Source: Daphnia carinata
Taxonomy: Eukaryota > Arthropoda > Branchiopoda > Diplostraca > Daphniidae
DNA: 64,000 bases
Direction of reading: 5' to 3'
Assembly (NCBI RefSeq): GCF_022539665.2
Contig: NC_081332.1
Span: forward strand, 7,468,303 to 7,532,302
Made by a program: the position numbers and the translations under genes. Positions within the stretch are counted from its first letter, which is position 1, and each line of letters begins with the position of its first letter. A model generated the notes under the pieces. It made no database searches and was not told the origin of the DNA. It saw nothing but the letters and a program-made list of their open reading frames with translations. Below, piece after piece: positions 1 through 10,476 of the stretch.

Positions 1-987
1 AGGGCATAACTTCTTTTTAACCGGATGGGATGACGCGAAAAGTACTTGCTTTGTCGGGCGATTTGGTGTAAGCTGGTCATAGCTGTCACTCATAATATCT
101 ATCTCTCTTCTAATGGCCGCTCTGAGCTCGTCGAGAGACCACTCTGAGTTGCCCTGATGTCGCGTGAGATTTCTACGCACATCACAAGAAAGCTTGTCAA
201 TGAGGAGGCAAACCAAAAGATCGCCATAAGAGTTAGGAGTGGTACCGAGAGCTTCGAGGCCGCGGATATGGGATTCGAGTTGATCGGCAAAGGAACGGAG
301 ACTGGAACGGGTTGAAGCTGCAACGGGCAGATTGATGAGAGCCTTGAAATGAGCAGTAACGACTTTCTTTGGTTGACTGTAGCGCTCACGTAAAAGATCC
401 TTGGCTTTGACGTAGTTGTCGTTAGATGAAGTGAGTCCAAGAAGAGCGGCTTTAGCTTCCCCTTCGAGTTTTGAAATAAGGAAATTAAATTTTGTGGCGC
501 CACTGTAGCTTTTCGCATCTACTTCTGCTTCAAATACGTCCCAAAAACTGGACCATAGAAGAATGTCTCCCTTGAAAACAGGTAAGTCGAATTTTGGAAG
601 GGCACTGGCGGACGGAGTTGGCGCGACAGGAACGAGTGGAAGTTGAGGAGCAAGTGCAGCTGTAGCAGCATCTTCTTCAGATTGGAGCGCTGCCAGTTGG
701 AATTCAAAGTTGTCTCTGGCGTCACGAAAAATTTGGTTGGTGTTATCAGCGCCATCCATCTCTTCCTCTAAATCTGATGGATCCGTTTGAGTAAAAATGG
801 CATTGTCAAGTGTTTCAATAGCCGCAATTTTCGTCTCCAGATCGGCAAGTTTTCTACGAAGCTCATGAATCTTTTGCACCCTAGTTTGATCGTTATTAGC
901 TACAATGTCAGCCATTTTATTCACCATACGTGTAGCAGCTGAACGATTGCCACCGCGTTGGGCGGTGAGACGAGCGCGGTCTGCCAT
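1..987 (-). CDS. BEL/Pao retrotransposon gag (N-terminal part of gag-pol), runs off left edge
   Basis: The reverse strand is open without a stop from an ATG at 987-985 to base 1 (329 codons). The first ~110 residues are a charged, coiled-coil-prone leader with the RGGNRSAATR motif typical of BEL gag starts. From about residue 130 the DUF1759 gag region follows: LPKFDLPVFKGD, then LWSSFWDVFEAEVD, then SKLEGEAKAAL and later LESHIRGLEALG. This is the capsid-like gag of BEL/Pao elements, which packages element RNA in cytoplasmic particles. An LTR and a primer-site-like sequence lie just upstream at 1302-1783, so the order LTR-PBS-gag is intact. No frameshift is visible in the part present, so it may be a young copy; the protease and pol lie outside the window. 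Confidence 0.87.
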   Translation of the reverse strand, partial: MADRARLTAQRGGNRSAATRMVNKMADIVANNDQTRVQKIHELRRKLADLETKIAAIETLDNAIFTQTDPSDLEEEMDGADNTNQIFRDARDNFEFQLAALQSEEDAATAALAPQLPLVPVAPTPSASALPKFDLPVFKGDILLWSSFWDVFEAEVDAKSYSGATKFNFLISKLEGEAKAALLGLTSSNDNYVKAKDLLRERYSQPKKVVTAHFKALINLPVAASTRSSLRSFADQLESHIRGLEALGTTPNSYGDLLVCLLIDKLSCDVRRNLTRHQGNSEWSLDELRAAIRREIDIMSDSYDQLTPNRPTKQVLFASSHPVKKKLCP

Positions 988-1301
988 AACAAATACCAGA
1001 AATTTAGGACAGGCTTAGAAATTTGCAATACCCACGAGTTAAGCGCCGTGCGTAGCGGCGTGGGTAGTGCCGTGCGCAGCCACGAGGGACAACACGAGGG
1101 ACAAAACACGAGATTTGTGGACAATCACTGGTGAAATGGTGACGCAATGAATGATGAGATGAAGATGAAATGATATAAGTCTCGCTGTTTTGAACAGACC
1201 CTAGTCAATATTGCCGAGCATGGGCGTCGAAATCGTCGTAAGTACGAGTGAGATGGCTGAGCGAGAGCCAGATAGAAACCTACACTTGTGTTTTTTTTTT
1301 T

Positions 1302-1314
1302 TCGTTACGGCACC
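1302..1314 (-). other. Candidate primer binding site of the BEL element
   Basis: On the reverse strand the 13-mer TGGTGCCGTAACG starts four bases after the LTR end (CA at 1320-1319). It begins with TGG, as sites pairing with a tRNA 3' CCA end do, and a similar sequence (TGGTGTCGTAACCAGG) sits beside the BEL LTR at 4881-4896. The donor tRNA is not assigned. Confidence 0.5.
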
Positions 1315-1318
1315 AAAA

Positions 1319-1783
1319 TGTCAGAAATAACGACACCGAACTAGATTAACTAGTTTATTCGAGGCGAACACAGCGACGAGAAGAATATTGAGTTGAGTGG
1401 ACGAGAGAGAGAATGTTGAGTTCAGTTAACGAGAGAGAGAGAATACTGCACGAGATGGTTGAAACCGCAGGACGTCGACTGACCATTAGCAAAAAAAAAG
1501 GGGAGACAAAGGGGCAAAAAGGGGGGGTAAGCGTCCAAGTTCTAGATTGCGAAACTGTGGCGTACAGTGATGCCAAATATGAGTGAGAAAATTTAAGTCT
1601 GAATGTAATTTTCGACAAGTCAGTTACCGACGTGTATCTGAGGCTAACGGTCAGGTTCTGATTCAGCTAAGTGCCTTCTCTTATTTTAATATTGTGTTTG
1701 AGAATTGATCTTTGTCTCGTGTTGAAGTGAGTGTTCAATTCTTGTAACTTGTTTTTAACGACGTGCCGACGGGTTGTGTTACA
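1319..1783 (-). repeat. 5' LTR of the BEL element
   Basis: Read on the reverse strand the segment begins TGTAACACAACC and ends TTATTTCTGACA, giving TGT...ACA ends, and lies between the primer site and unrelated DNA. An AATAAA signal is present near 1352-1357 close to its 3' end, as expected for R/U5. The right boundary was set by the TGT/ACA rule only, because the partner LTR is outside the window. Confidence 0.6.
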
Positions 1784-3160
1784 CCTCGTCTTCATCTTAG
1801 ATCTACTCTCTTATTCGGCTCGCGCTACCGCGGTAAGCTCACACTACAATTATTCCGTTTCACTTTCTGTTTCCCTTTTTATTCAATAGCTTTTTTCTTA
1901 TGTCTTTATCCAAGACTTCTTGTATTTTACATGCTTAAACTAAGACAAATATAGTCGTCATTGTGGGTACAACGCCGCTGAGTTCTTTTAGTTCTTTTAT
2001 CCTTTTATTCTTTTATTCTTTTTATTCTTTATTGTCTTAAATTCGTAAAGTCAATCTTCCCACACGGGAAGATGCTTTACAGTTCCATCAAAGTTTAACA
2101 GGTATTTTTCTTCCTGTATATTAGGAGCTTGAGTCGCCAGATTTACTGTTACGTTTTCCGCTAGAGGGGCATATGTAGAACATTATCCACCGTCGGAGAC
2201 TGCCGACTCATATAATGATTAGCGGTTAGCTTTGGTAGGCCTAGCCCCTTATGGGAGCCAGCGTATTCGAGCGGCGTTCAACGGGGAATCCACCGCTTGT
2301 GAGTGGAAGGTTCCATTATGGGGAACTCAACCGTGATATGGGGGTAGGTTTGTGAGCCGAGACACCTTTCGACAGACAAAGGACCGTACCTTGGAAAAAG
2401 AGATTGATATACGAAAGCAGATACTTGTGGTGTATGAGTTGGGTGGATCCGGCAACGCAGGGAGTCCGATACGCCAGATGTCGGCAATACATGACCAAGG
2501 ACTGGGTGTGGTGGATATCAGACGCGGGCAGACGGCAGGATAAGCCACATCAACAGCAGGACAACGGACTGAGCGGTCGAAGAGAGAATGAACACGAAGC
2601 AAAAAAAGGTTACCGGAAGAGTGACTGAAGAGGAGATTTCCAGACTCGGTGCAGAAATCGTGTGTGTATTTCTCGGGTCTGACCGGCCCTTATATACTCA
2701 TACAAAAAACCACCGTTGACAAATCAATTAATTAACTATACATAAACTTAAACGTTGGCCCAGAGGTCACTGCTGCTCTTCTTTCTTCTGGTCACGGGAT
2801 GATCCCTTCCTGTGATACTCCAACCTTTCCTCTTCCGCCGCTTGAAGGGGTTTTCTTGTGATTAACGCCCTTCGTCCTCCCGTTGGTTTCTGGCATCCGG
2901 TTTGGTCGTCTATCGCTAGAGACCGTTCTATGTAAGTGTGGAAAGAGTCAGCTTATTACAATATCATTGTCCGGGCCCATGCCTTCCGTTTTTCTATTAC
3001 GCGGCGGAAGTATTCTTTCCTTCGGCCACGTTTAACCTTATGCTGTTATACGGTGTGTCTGTCCTACCTTGCTGAACTCGGATGGATTTCCTCGTCTGGG
3101 TATCCGTCCACCGATTCCTCACTCCTTCTTTGGCCCGTTGTTTCTATCGCTGTTCCGGCC
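1784..3160. other. No gene resolved; T-rich tract and possible decayed LTR
   Basis: 1985-2040 is a pyrimidine-rich run of TTTTATTC-like units. At about 2689-2696 the reverse strand has a good TATA box (GAGTATATAAGGG), so 2090-3000 may be an LTR or promoter remnant of a minus-strand element whose gag piece follows at 3161. Short open frames on both strands show no domain I recognise. Confidence 0.3.
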
Positions 3161-3595
3161 TCAACCCCTGACTGTGGGTCGGACGTCGGATTTTCTCATG
3201 GCTGGCTCATCCACTCTTTGTGTTCTGATTGTGAATCTGGTCTGCAGGAAGAGACGGTAGTTATCCGGCTGAAAAGATAAGAATATCGAACGTAGACCGG
3301 GTGTTGTGGGAATGGCTTCACCTTCTCCGGCAGAAGGTGGTACTGTAGTGTCTTGCCAGTCGTTCGAGATTCTTGCGCACAGGAACCAGTTCTCTGCGGT
3401 ATTATCCAAGTACATGCTGAAATTGTTTCTCTTGTCAGCAATGCCCCATCCACTGTGGGTAGAAATTGTCTCGTAGCGCTCCATACATTGGCGCGCATCT
3501 TCGTTCGGGCTACCCTCGGAAGAAGGAGGACTAATAAATTTTCTGACAGTTGCCATAGCTAGTCTCTGCGGTTGCTCAATGTGCTCCCATGGCAT
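3161..3595 (-). pseudogene. Gypsy-type gag fragment
   Basis: An open frame of about 144 codons counted from the internal ATG at 3595 (PWEHIEQPQR...) contains the Retrotrans_gag-like string EDARQCMERYETI, followed by NNFSMYLDNTAENWFLC and later GLRSIFLSF. These match the conserved core of Ty3/gypsy gags (a W/F..YL.G.A..W pattern). The frame is open upstream into an LTR-like segment at 3619-3763, so the likely true start is the ATG given. The C-terminal part is unrelated to any gag and no zinc knuckle is present, so this is a truncated copy. Confidence 0.55.
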
Positions 3596-3618
3596 TTCAA
3601 TTGTTGATTGTCGAGAAT

Positions 3619-3763
3619 CTTTCACGACAATCTCGAGAAGAGGAAGTTTGTGATACATTGACACTTAGTCTAGTAATTGCAGAAAGAGTACACTCTCAGT
3701 TTCCTACGATGTGTATTTTCGTTAAGTTGGAGTCGCATTCAAGTTGATTCTGCTGAGTTGACG
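3619..3763 (-). repeat. LTR end (R-U5-like), copy 1 of a dispersed pair
   Basis: About 145 bp is clearly similar to 4910-5042. Shared blocks include TAGTAATTGCAGAAAGAG, CGAGAAGAGGAAGTTTG-like and TGCTGAGTTGAC, with small indels between them. The reverse strand leads into the gag fragment at 3595, so it behaves as the 3' part of a 5' LTR. Confidence 0.5.
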
Positions 3764-4559
3764 CCTATAAGATAAAAAGGGAAGACCGATTTTTCGTTTC
3801 CTTGTCGCTTCTTGTTGTTGGAAGTCGGAACAAAAGAAACCCCCACCCTACGCTCTTCTTTAATAGCCCTGCTCTAGATATATATGTTTACGTATTGTAA
3901 TAAACAAGATCAGAAAACTTTCGAATGGCCGCACACGCAAAAAAGAAGAGAGGAGCAGCTTGACCCTTGGTCAAGAGCGAACGGTAGGGGAGGATTGTTA
4001 GAAAAATATAAAGATACAAGCTATACGTATCTAAAAACTGGATAGTGTTATTATAAAAATGTATAGCAAGTGATCTGTTTGTGTGTATGTGTTTGTGTGT
4101 GTTGGGAATCTCGAAAAAGCGTTTCAACTTGTGTATCCATCGCAAAAAGAACTACTTTCAGTTACCATCTCCATCAGTCTACCTTTAGTCTTCAGTAAAC
4201 CTTTCGGTCTTTACAAACACTTGTACCACAGTGCAACAATACAACTTATCACCACTATTTCCCACATTCTCTAATATTTGAAAAGTAAGGAACAGACATT
4301 TCGCACCTTACAATGATTCATCGTTCACCTCATCGGATGCACTAAAGGAGTTGAGACCTTGATCATTGGAACTCCACGATTTCAGCGTAAACCAGCTTTT
4401 TGGACTATAAAGTTCGTTTCTTTATAGTAAATTAGTGATTCTTCAGTGATGTCACCTCCAGTCAAGAGATTATCCAGTATATATTGTCCATATCTTGTGC
4501 TATTTTGTTTGTTTCAGATGAAAGATGATTTTTGATGACTGATAAGAGGATGAAAAGTG
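3764..4559. other. No gene seen
   Basis: Moderately AT-rich sequence with a GT-rich microsatellite near 4078-4100. Short open frames on both strands have no recognisable domain or supporting context. Confidence 0.4.
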
Positions 4560-4870
4560 AACTGTTGGCGCCAAAGGAGAAACGGTAAATTTTCATATCC
4601 GACTCGGATCCTTGCCATCTTTGATCCAAGAAAATCACACGAAATCGTGGGCGTCTTCGTGAAGTTGGACTTGGTGATAGGCCTTTTCAATGTCCGCTGT
4701 TATGGCGATTACGTGAGCACGAAATCGAAGTAGAATCTCCACCATATTATTTTGCAATGATGGTTCCGTTTTCAAACAGTGGTTGTCGATGCTAGATTGG
4801 ATGAGTCTCGTGATGGCACCACGATTACCCGCCCTTCTGCTTACGATAGCGTTGAGATACGCTATTGTTC
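4560..4870 (-). pseudogene. Internally deleted BEL/Pao gag-RT fusion remnant
   Basis: Reading the reverse strand from about 4860, a gag-start-like motif (RRAGNRGAITRLIQ, compare RGGNRSAATR in the BEL gag at the left edge) runs in frame into a Pao-type reverse transcriptase segment: MVEILLRFRAHVIAIT, then ADIEKAYHQV. This is the conserved L.RFR...ADIEKAF region of BEL RT. A TGA then breaks the frame after HEDAHDFV. Most of gag and the protease are therefore missing between the two motifs, which points to an internal deletion. The LTR and primer site lie immediately to the right. Confidence 0.7.
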
Positions 4871-4880
4871 ACTTGGCGAT

Positions 4881-4896
4881 CCTGGTTACGACACCA
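4881..4896 (-). other. Candidate primer binding site of the deleted BEL copy
   Basis: The reverse strand reads TGGTGTCGTAACCAGG, five bases after the LTR-like end ...GACCGACA. Its position between LTR and gag remnant is what a BEL element requires. Confidence 0.5.
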
Positions 4897-4901
4897 ATTT
4901 A

Positions 4902-5060
4902 TGTCGGTCTTTCATAACAATCCCGAGAAGAGGAAGTTGTAGATAGATTGAAACTATTCTAGTAATTGCAGAAAGAGTACACTCCAACGTGGAGTATTTT
5001 CGAAGTTGTAGTCGCTTTCAAATTGATTTTGCTGAGTTGACACACCACTTAACGCGAAAG
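4902..5060 (-). repeat. LTR end, copy 2 of the dispersed pair
   Basis: This segment is similar to 3619-3763 over about 135 bp and ends with CA next to the primer site on the reverse strand. The other LTR boundary, to the right, could not be fixed; sequence up to about 5760 may belong to it. Confidence 0.5.
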
Positions 5061-7694
5061 GACTTACAATGCAACTGCCTTTGGTGGTCACACGAGGAGC
5101 CGAAGTTTTCTGAAAACCAATGACACACGAAAACAAAAGAGACGCGAAAATCAGCGTGATTTTGGGGTGGAAAAGAAGGGGTAGACGCGAGAATGAACAG
5201 TGGGATAAAGATGAAGATGGGGAAAGTGAAGGAGATTTAGAAAATTTCCGACATTGATCAACGACCAGAACAACTGGACTCGATGCCGCTCTCAAATCGA
5301 TCTCTGGTTTTGGTCCCGACTCTAAATTCTTTACAGTCCTGACCGATCCACCCTGACCGTCAGCTTCCTCAAAACGGATTCTTGTGTAGGATCTTCAAAA
5401 TTTTCGACTTCGCCAGCAACAGCAATTTTCTTCTCTGACAGTGAATCTGGGGTAGGCAAACTTTTTACTGGAACGCTTGACAGCTCTCGAAACGGATGTA
5501 ATCGTTGCTTGGGATCTCTTGGGCAAACAATCTCTTGGGGGGAACAAACAATCTGAGTGTACACTGATAATCTGAATCAGAACGGCACTTTAGCAAAGGC
5601 AGTAGGAGCGAGGTCTTGTTGGCTCGAGAGTTGGAAAGAGACTAAATAGCGTGGGGCGAAACGTGGTCGAAAAAGGACGCTACTCGCCCACGCCATCTAG
5701 GCTGGCTGGAGCGTATTTCTCCTACGAGCGCTAGATGACGTAGTGGCAGCCACAAACTCGACTAATCGAGTTGGTAACTGCATTTTGTACTCTTCTGTAA
5801 ATTACTCTCATTTCGGCGGACGCATCCACGTATCTCTCTAAATGCTGATTCTTTTACTGATTTCTTCCCCACGGTCCTAGCTGAAGAGCGGGTGACTCAT
5901 CTCTGTGAAGAGATAACCACTTCTCTTTTTTATCCGCAACAATATTTGCCTCGAACTACATTATCGTAGGACCAGCTTGTCCTTTAGCAAAATTAACATA
6001 TGAAGGATTCAAGATTTTCCTAGCCGTCTGCCTGGTACACTGGTGATTAAAACAAAACCGTCATGTTGCAACTGCTAAATAATCAGAACGAAAAAACACA
6101 ACAAATATATGATGTATTAATCGGCAAAGCCAGCCATGTCTGTAAAACAGCTGAAAGGACTAAATTGTAGACAAAAACAACTCAGTGGCAAAACGCCTGT
6201 TTAAAATTAACAGAATTTAGAGTAACGGTCATACGATGTGATGACAAAACTTCTAGCCAACGTGCACACTGAGCTCAGAATAACAAGTATCCAAGTTAAC
6301 TTGAGACCATAACTGACAATGATTCAGACTTCTTTTTAAATATTCAAAATATTTCATGTATTGCACAAAAAACTGAAAAGAATTCCAACAAATATAATGA
6401 CGACGAAGGCCGTTTTCATAAAGAAGGTGAGAATAAAGCATATTGACATCGATATTTCATGTAGCAACTGGAAAAGTTTACCGTCTAGCTAAATATCAAT
6501 CAAAATTTTTTACGTGAATTTCAGTTTGCAAACCTTTGCTATTTTTATCAGATGCCAAGTTCCTTTTTTAAAAAATCCTTAACTGTCTAATCGTGTAAAA
6601 AACAAAGATTAAAAAAAAATATGAGCAAAATCGCCGAAGTTATGCAACAAAAGGTGTTTCATGATCTTTACCGTTGGCTTGTTTCATGTTCATCACTTTT
6701 GCGGTTTTCATGCCAACATATTGCCTGCGGATTTCGTCCAAAGTGAAAGGAACGAACTTTCTTGTCCGGTAGGGCAGTATGTTAGTAAAGGCCATCTAGA
6801 TGAAACATTGCAGCCCCATTTCTGTTTCTTACGGCTACCACCCGCTCCAGTTGAAATAAAATTCAAATATACAAATATTCATTTGCAACTCATTTAAAAT
6901 CATCCCTCATCACACATTTATCTTTGCCACACTTCACATGCACGTGGTGTACTGCATAGATTTAGTTGTGCCTAGCAAATAGGGGGGTTTGAAAAGTACG
7001 TGACAATTAAGGCAGCATTAAAATACCCGATTGGCAGACGGACCAAATGGCCACACACAACCACAACGACATGCAGCTTCGTACAAGTCAATGTTTTAAG
7101 TAGGAATCTACTAACATGGGTATAAAAAACCGGATCGGTGATAAGAATAAGAGAACATGATTACCAACAAAGTAGACACGTCAAAAGAGCAATTGTTCTT
7201 TCATCAGATGGCATTTGTTCACAAAGAGAGGAATTGACATGCAGTGAGAAGTGTCAGAAACGTGGGGTTTAGAAGCAGAAGAAACATAATTGCAGTTGAT
7301 CAGTAGAGCGGATTAGTAGGCCTAAAACTGTACCACCACAAGGCTCTGGTGGCCGCTCTGACGCAACCATCTGATCCCGGATAGATTTGGACTCTATGGC
7401 CGATTCTCGAATACCAGGACCGATGCCTTACTTTCTTTCAAGATCAATATCTCTCATCTCAAGGTTCCGACGTTGATTTTTCCATTTTCCCGCGTGGCGA
7501 AAAATTGCACATAGACGGTTTCTAGAGGTGTTAAAATAGGTTTGACGTACGATGCAAATATCCATAGCGCTCTTGTGGTTACGTGTCGTCGTAGAATCCG
7601 GCACCTGGATAGGCGGTCGGTGCACGATTTAGGAAGGCGTTTGGAGTGAAAGGGTTTCATAGAGCAAAGTTCAAAGTGCATCCTGGCTAGGTAG
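5061..7694. other. No gene resolved
   Basis: Largely AT-rich sequence. The short frames at 5331-5564, 6253-6441 and 6661-6897 have no recognised domain. 7420-7690 is probably the eroded 3' part of the BEL element whose pol follows, but I could not match it residue by residue. A TATAAAA at about 7121 on the plus strand has no associated gene. Confidence 0.35.
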
Positions 7695-9740
7695 ACGAAA
7701 AGCTCCTTTCTCTCTTTCCAGGGCCTCCCACACTAATGAAATCTGTCCCGTTATCCGAATGAAGAACCTCCGGGATACGATACATGTTGATGAATTTGCG
7801 TAGAGACAGGAGAAAGTTCTGAGGAGAGAGCGACAGTACTAGCTACACGAATACTGCTCAGGTTACTAGACATGTATAGAGTACGATCCATCTTTTGGGT
7901 AATCTGTTACCACATTGATTGCTTTCTAACGGAACAGCATGAATGGTGCTCTGGTCGCATCGGAACTCCGGTAGATCAGCCATCAGTTGTTCGAATAATC
8001 GGGCTCGATTACGTTTACAGATGGAGCAGTCCCAATGGATTTTCTACGCCAACTCTCTTCCGCTTGTTACCCAATAATGTTTGCGTGTTATCCGTAAGAT
8101 GAAAATCTCCCCACAAAATTGAGTTGCACATGAAACGAACGAGCAATTTTCTCTTCGAACGGATGTTTTCCAATCAAGAATCGGATACTACTGGTCGTCG
8201 GGCACACGTTCGTGCGAATCGTCCACCTAGTCTGAGCAACCTGTCGTCGCCCTGTGTCGGTAACAGGGCCAGCAGAGACGAGCTAGAATGTAGGATTTAT
8301 TTTTCCTTATGCGTCGCAATTCCTCGGAGAACACCTCGTTCTGGCATTGTTTAAGAAGATAAAGGAAGGCGGTGTCTAGTTGGTACAGCTAGGGAAGGTC
8401 CTCGTAAGTAATTTCGACTTGGGTTCAATGCCTTTGGCAGGTTGCGTTATGATTATTCTGCGCGCGAGCCGTTTTTCCTCATCTACCTTCTTCCAGAGAA
8501 GGCCAACCGGCTATTCTTGCCCAGACTGTAAAAAAATTTCGGTTCTTTCAGCCAGGACGCTGGGAAGATGATCCCTCTCTGGTGGAACAAACCCTTTCGC
8601 CGAATTCAGGGCTCCCGGAACCAAACGTCATTCGTCGGGTTGGGTGATAGTTTTGAGTTTTCCCATACGGTTCCTCGGGAAAACTTGATAATAGGCCGCC
8701 GTCGCTCGGGGCAAATTTCTGGACGGTGCTACTGTCGGTCCCGAATTTTCGAGAGAATATCCTCCCAGTTGGGAGTGACGATCCAACAGGTTTTGCGAGA
8801 TGAGCGCCCAGCAAGGCCGCGTTCAATTCTAGTTCCGGAACCGAGAGGCCTTTTTTTTTAGCTAACTTGTTAGCCGCTTTGACTTATAGTACCGTTACTC
8901 TCCGCTCGCAATTTTCAGCGGTAATAATTTCGGATGTAGACTACTGCTGGGTAGGCTTATTCTGAAACATCACAGAAGAGTTGTATGTCTTAAGAGGTGA
9001 GATACCTTTGGAAAGAGACATTGAGGGGTTGTTTGGTCACTCAATAATTTGAGAGCACTAAACCACTGTTCCCACTATATCCCATCTTCACCTATTACTT
9101 CGTCAATCCATTTTAATCCCTGGACGCTGAGTTCCATCAGGTGAATTTTGGCCTTCACTATCAATAGAGAGGCCGCACCAAAGGAGTCATGGACACTGGC
9201 CACCAAACTAATGAGACTTACGCGGATAAAGCAGGTGTCGGAATAGCTAGCCATTGAATCCAAGGGAATCCGACCGGGGTGTTCCAGAATACTCCGAGAA
9301 CTTTTTCGTCGGAATTTGGAACTAGGGAATGGGTGGGTGCTGAGAAAGGCAGTATAGTTTCTTCCCCATCACGAATTCACGAATCCATCCCTGCAGTTCG
9401 AGGTCGGTGACGAGCAGGTGATTGTAAATTGTAATGGCTTCTTTCATTGCCTCAGTGATGCCGGGGCGAAATTAAGATAGTCGTCCAGATATGTGTTGTA
9501 TCGGACAGCTGTGGTGAACATTTTGTTTGCACCCGTGTGTTCCATAATCTTTCGGATTGTATGAATGGCGACGAAAGGTGAGCGGCTCGCCCCAAACGGT
9601 AGACGATCCATCCGGCAAACTTGCACCTCGGTTTTCCTTCCTTGACTCCACAAAAAGCATAAGTTGTTAGCTTCTTCACTGCTCAGCAGAACCTGCTAAA
9701 CGTGGCCTCTATATCTGCCGCCCAAACAATTTTGTGCAAT
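7695..9740 (-). pseudogene. Decayed BEL/Pao pol (RT, RNase H, integrase)
   Basis: In element order (right to left) recognisable pieces lie in several frames. About 9735-9444 is RT: AADIEATF, then CRMDRLPFGASRSPF and TYLDDYLN, the YxDD box of the polymerase. 9263-9075 is the stretch after RT (SLISLVASVHDSFGAASLL, then KAKIHLMEL). About 8640-8480 shows RNase H-end/linker remains (VPGALNSAKGFVPP). About 8100-7970 is the integrase zinc region: HYWVTSGRELA, then DCSICKRNRARLFEQ and LMADLPEFR. 7900-7725 has the core with SLRKFINMYRIPEVLHSDNG. Multiple stops and frame changes show it is dead. It lies between unresolved sequence on the left and the Gypsy-1 LTR on the right. Confidence 0.75.
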
Positions 9741-10010
9741 CGGAAGCAAGTGACAGCCCAGCAGGTGCATATCCTTGATTAACGGTTTTATACATGGCGA
9801 TGAGATCATCAACGGATGTGCTACTGATGGCTCAGTTGCTGCGGATGGTTGTCCAGGTGTCTTGGGTGTTCGTTACGCTATTGATGATATTACGCCAATT
9901 ACGTACTAGAGGCTATGATTTCTCTTGTGCCCTCTCGATATTCTTGCAATAATCAAGACCCAGTCACGTCTGACGCAACTGGGGGATTATAAGGATAGGG
10001 GTGTGAGGAT

Positions 10011-10016
10011 ACTTAC
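10011..10016 (-). promoter_or_regulatory. Splice-donor-like GTAAGT in the LTR
   Basis: The reverse strand reads ATGACCCCCATGTAAGTATC; the related LTR has ATGACGTCCGCGTAAGTACT at 34204-34185. A consensus donor just after a conserved ATG in the transcribed part of both copies suggests a spliced leader for a subgenomic (env-type) RNA. Conservation in two diverged copies is the support; splicing itself is inferred. Confidence 0.45.
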
Positions 10017-10063
10017 ATGGGGGTCATGGCTCTAGCGGAGATGTTGCGACGCAGCGTCTGATG

Positions 10064-10157
10064 AACGGAGGGCGGCGTCGGGAAGGACGGAGGGTGGCGT
10101 CGGAAAGCACGACGGCGGTGTCGGGAAGCACGGAGGACGGCGTCGGGAAGAGTGAGA
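10064..10157. repeat. GC-rich minisatellite inside the LTR
   Basis: About four tandem copies of a 21-24 bp unit resembling GGAGGACGGCGTCGGGAAG, with variants GGAGGGTGGCGTCGGAAAG and GACGGCGGTGTCGGGAAG. The solo LTR at 34230-34290 has only a vague counterpart, so the expansion is specific to this copy. Confidence 0.7.
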
Positions 10158-10397
10158 GCAGCCTCTCGGCCAAACACTTGTAGCAGTAGATTAAAGAACA
10201 CGGTAGATGGGTGTTGGGTCAAAGTGTATTCACTCTCACAGTCAAGATTACACGACACTTGCACAAGGTATCTAATACACTCTAACACCAGGCAAGCGAC
10301 ACACTCGAACGTGGCTAAAACGCTGCTACACTACTATACGACTACACGAACGGCAGGGTGGAAAGAGACTAAAAAAAGGCACAGCTCAGGCGTGGAT

Positions 10398-10476
10398 CTT
10401 ATACCACACTTTGGCTTGGTGATGCTAAAGTTAGCGCAGGTACGCTAAAGTTAGCGTGGTGACGCTAAAGTTAGCG
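10398..10476 (-). promoter_or_regulatory. LTR promoter: TATA box with three upstream palindromes
   Basis: On the reverse strand a TATAAG box (10403-10398) is preceded by three 20-bp-spaced palindromes GCTAAAGTTAGC centred near 10430, 10450 and 10470. The related LTR has TATAAAA at 34485-34479 with CGCCAACTTGGCG and CGCTAAGTTTGCG in the same relative place. Tandem palindromes just upstream of a TATA box look like transcription factor sites; the factor is unknown. Confidence 0.5.

Noticed and set aside
7118-7126. TATAAAA on the plus strand
   Set aside because: No start site, ORF or LTR structure in the matching orientation.
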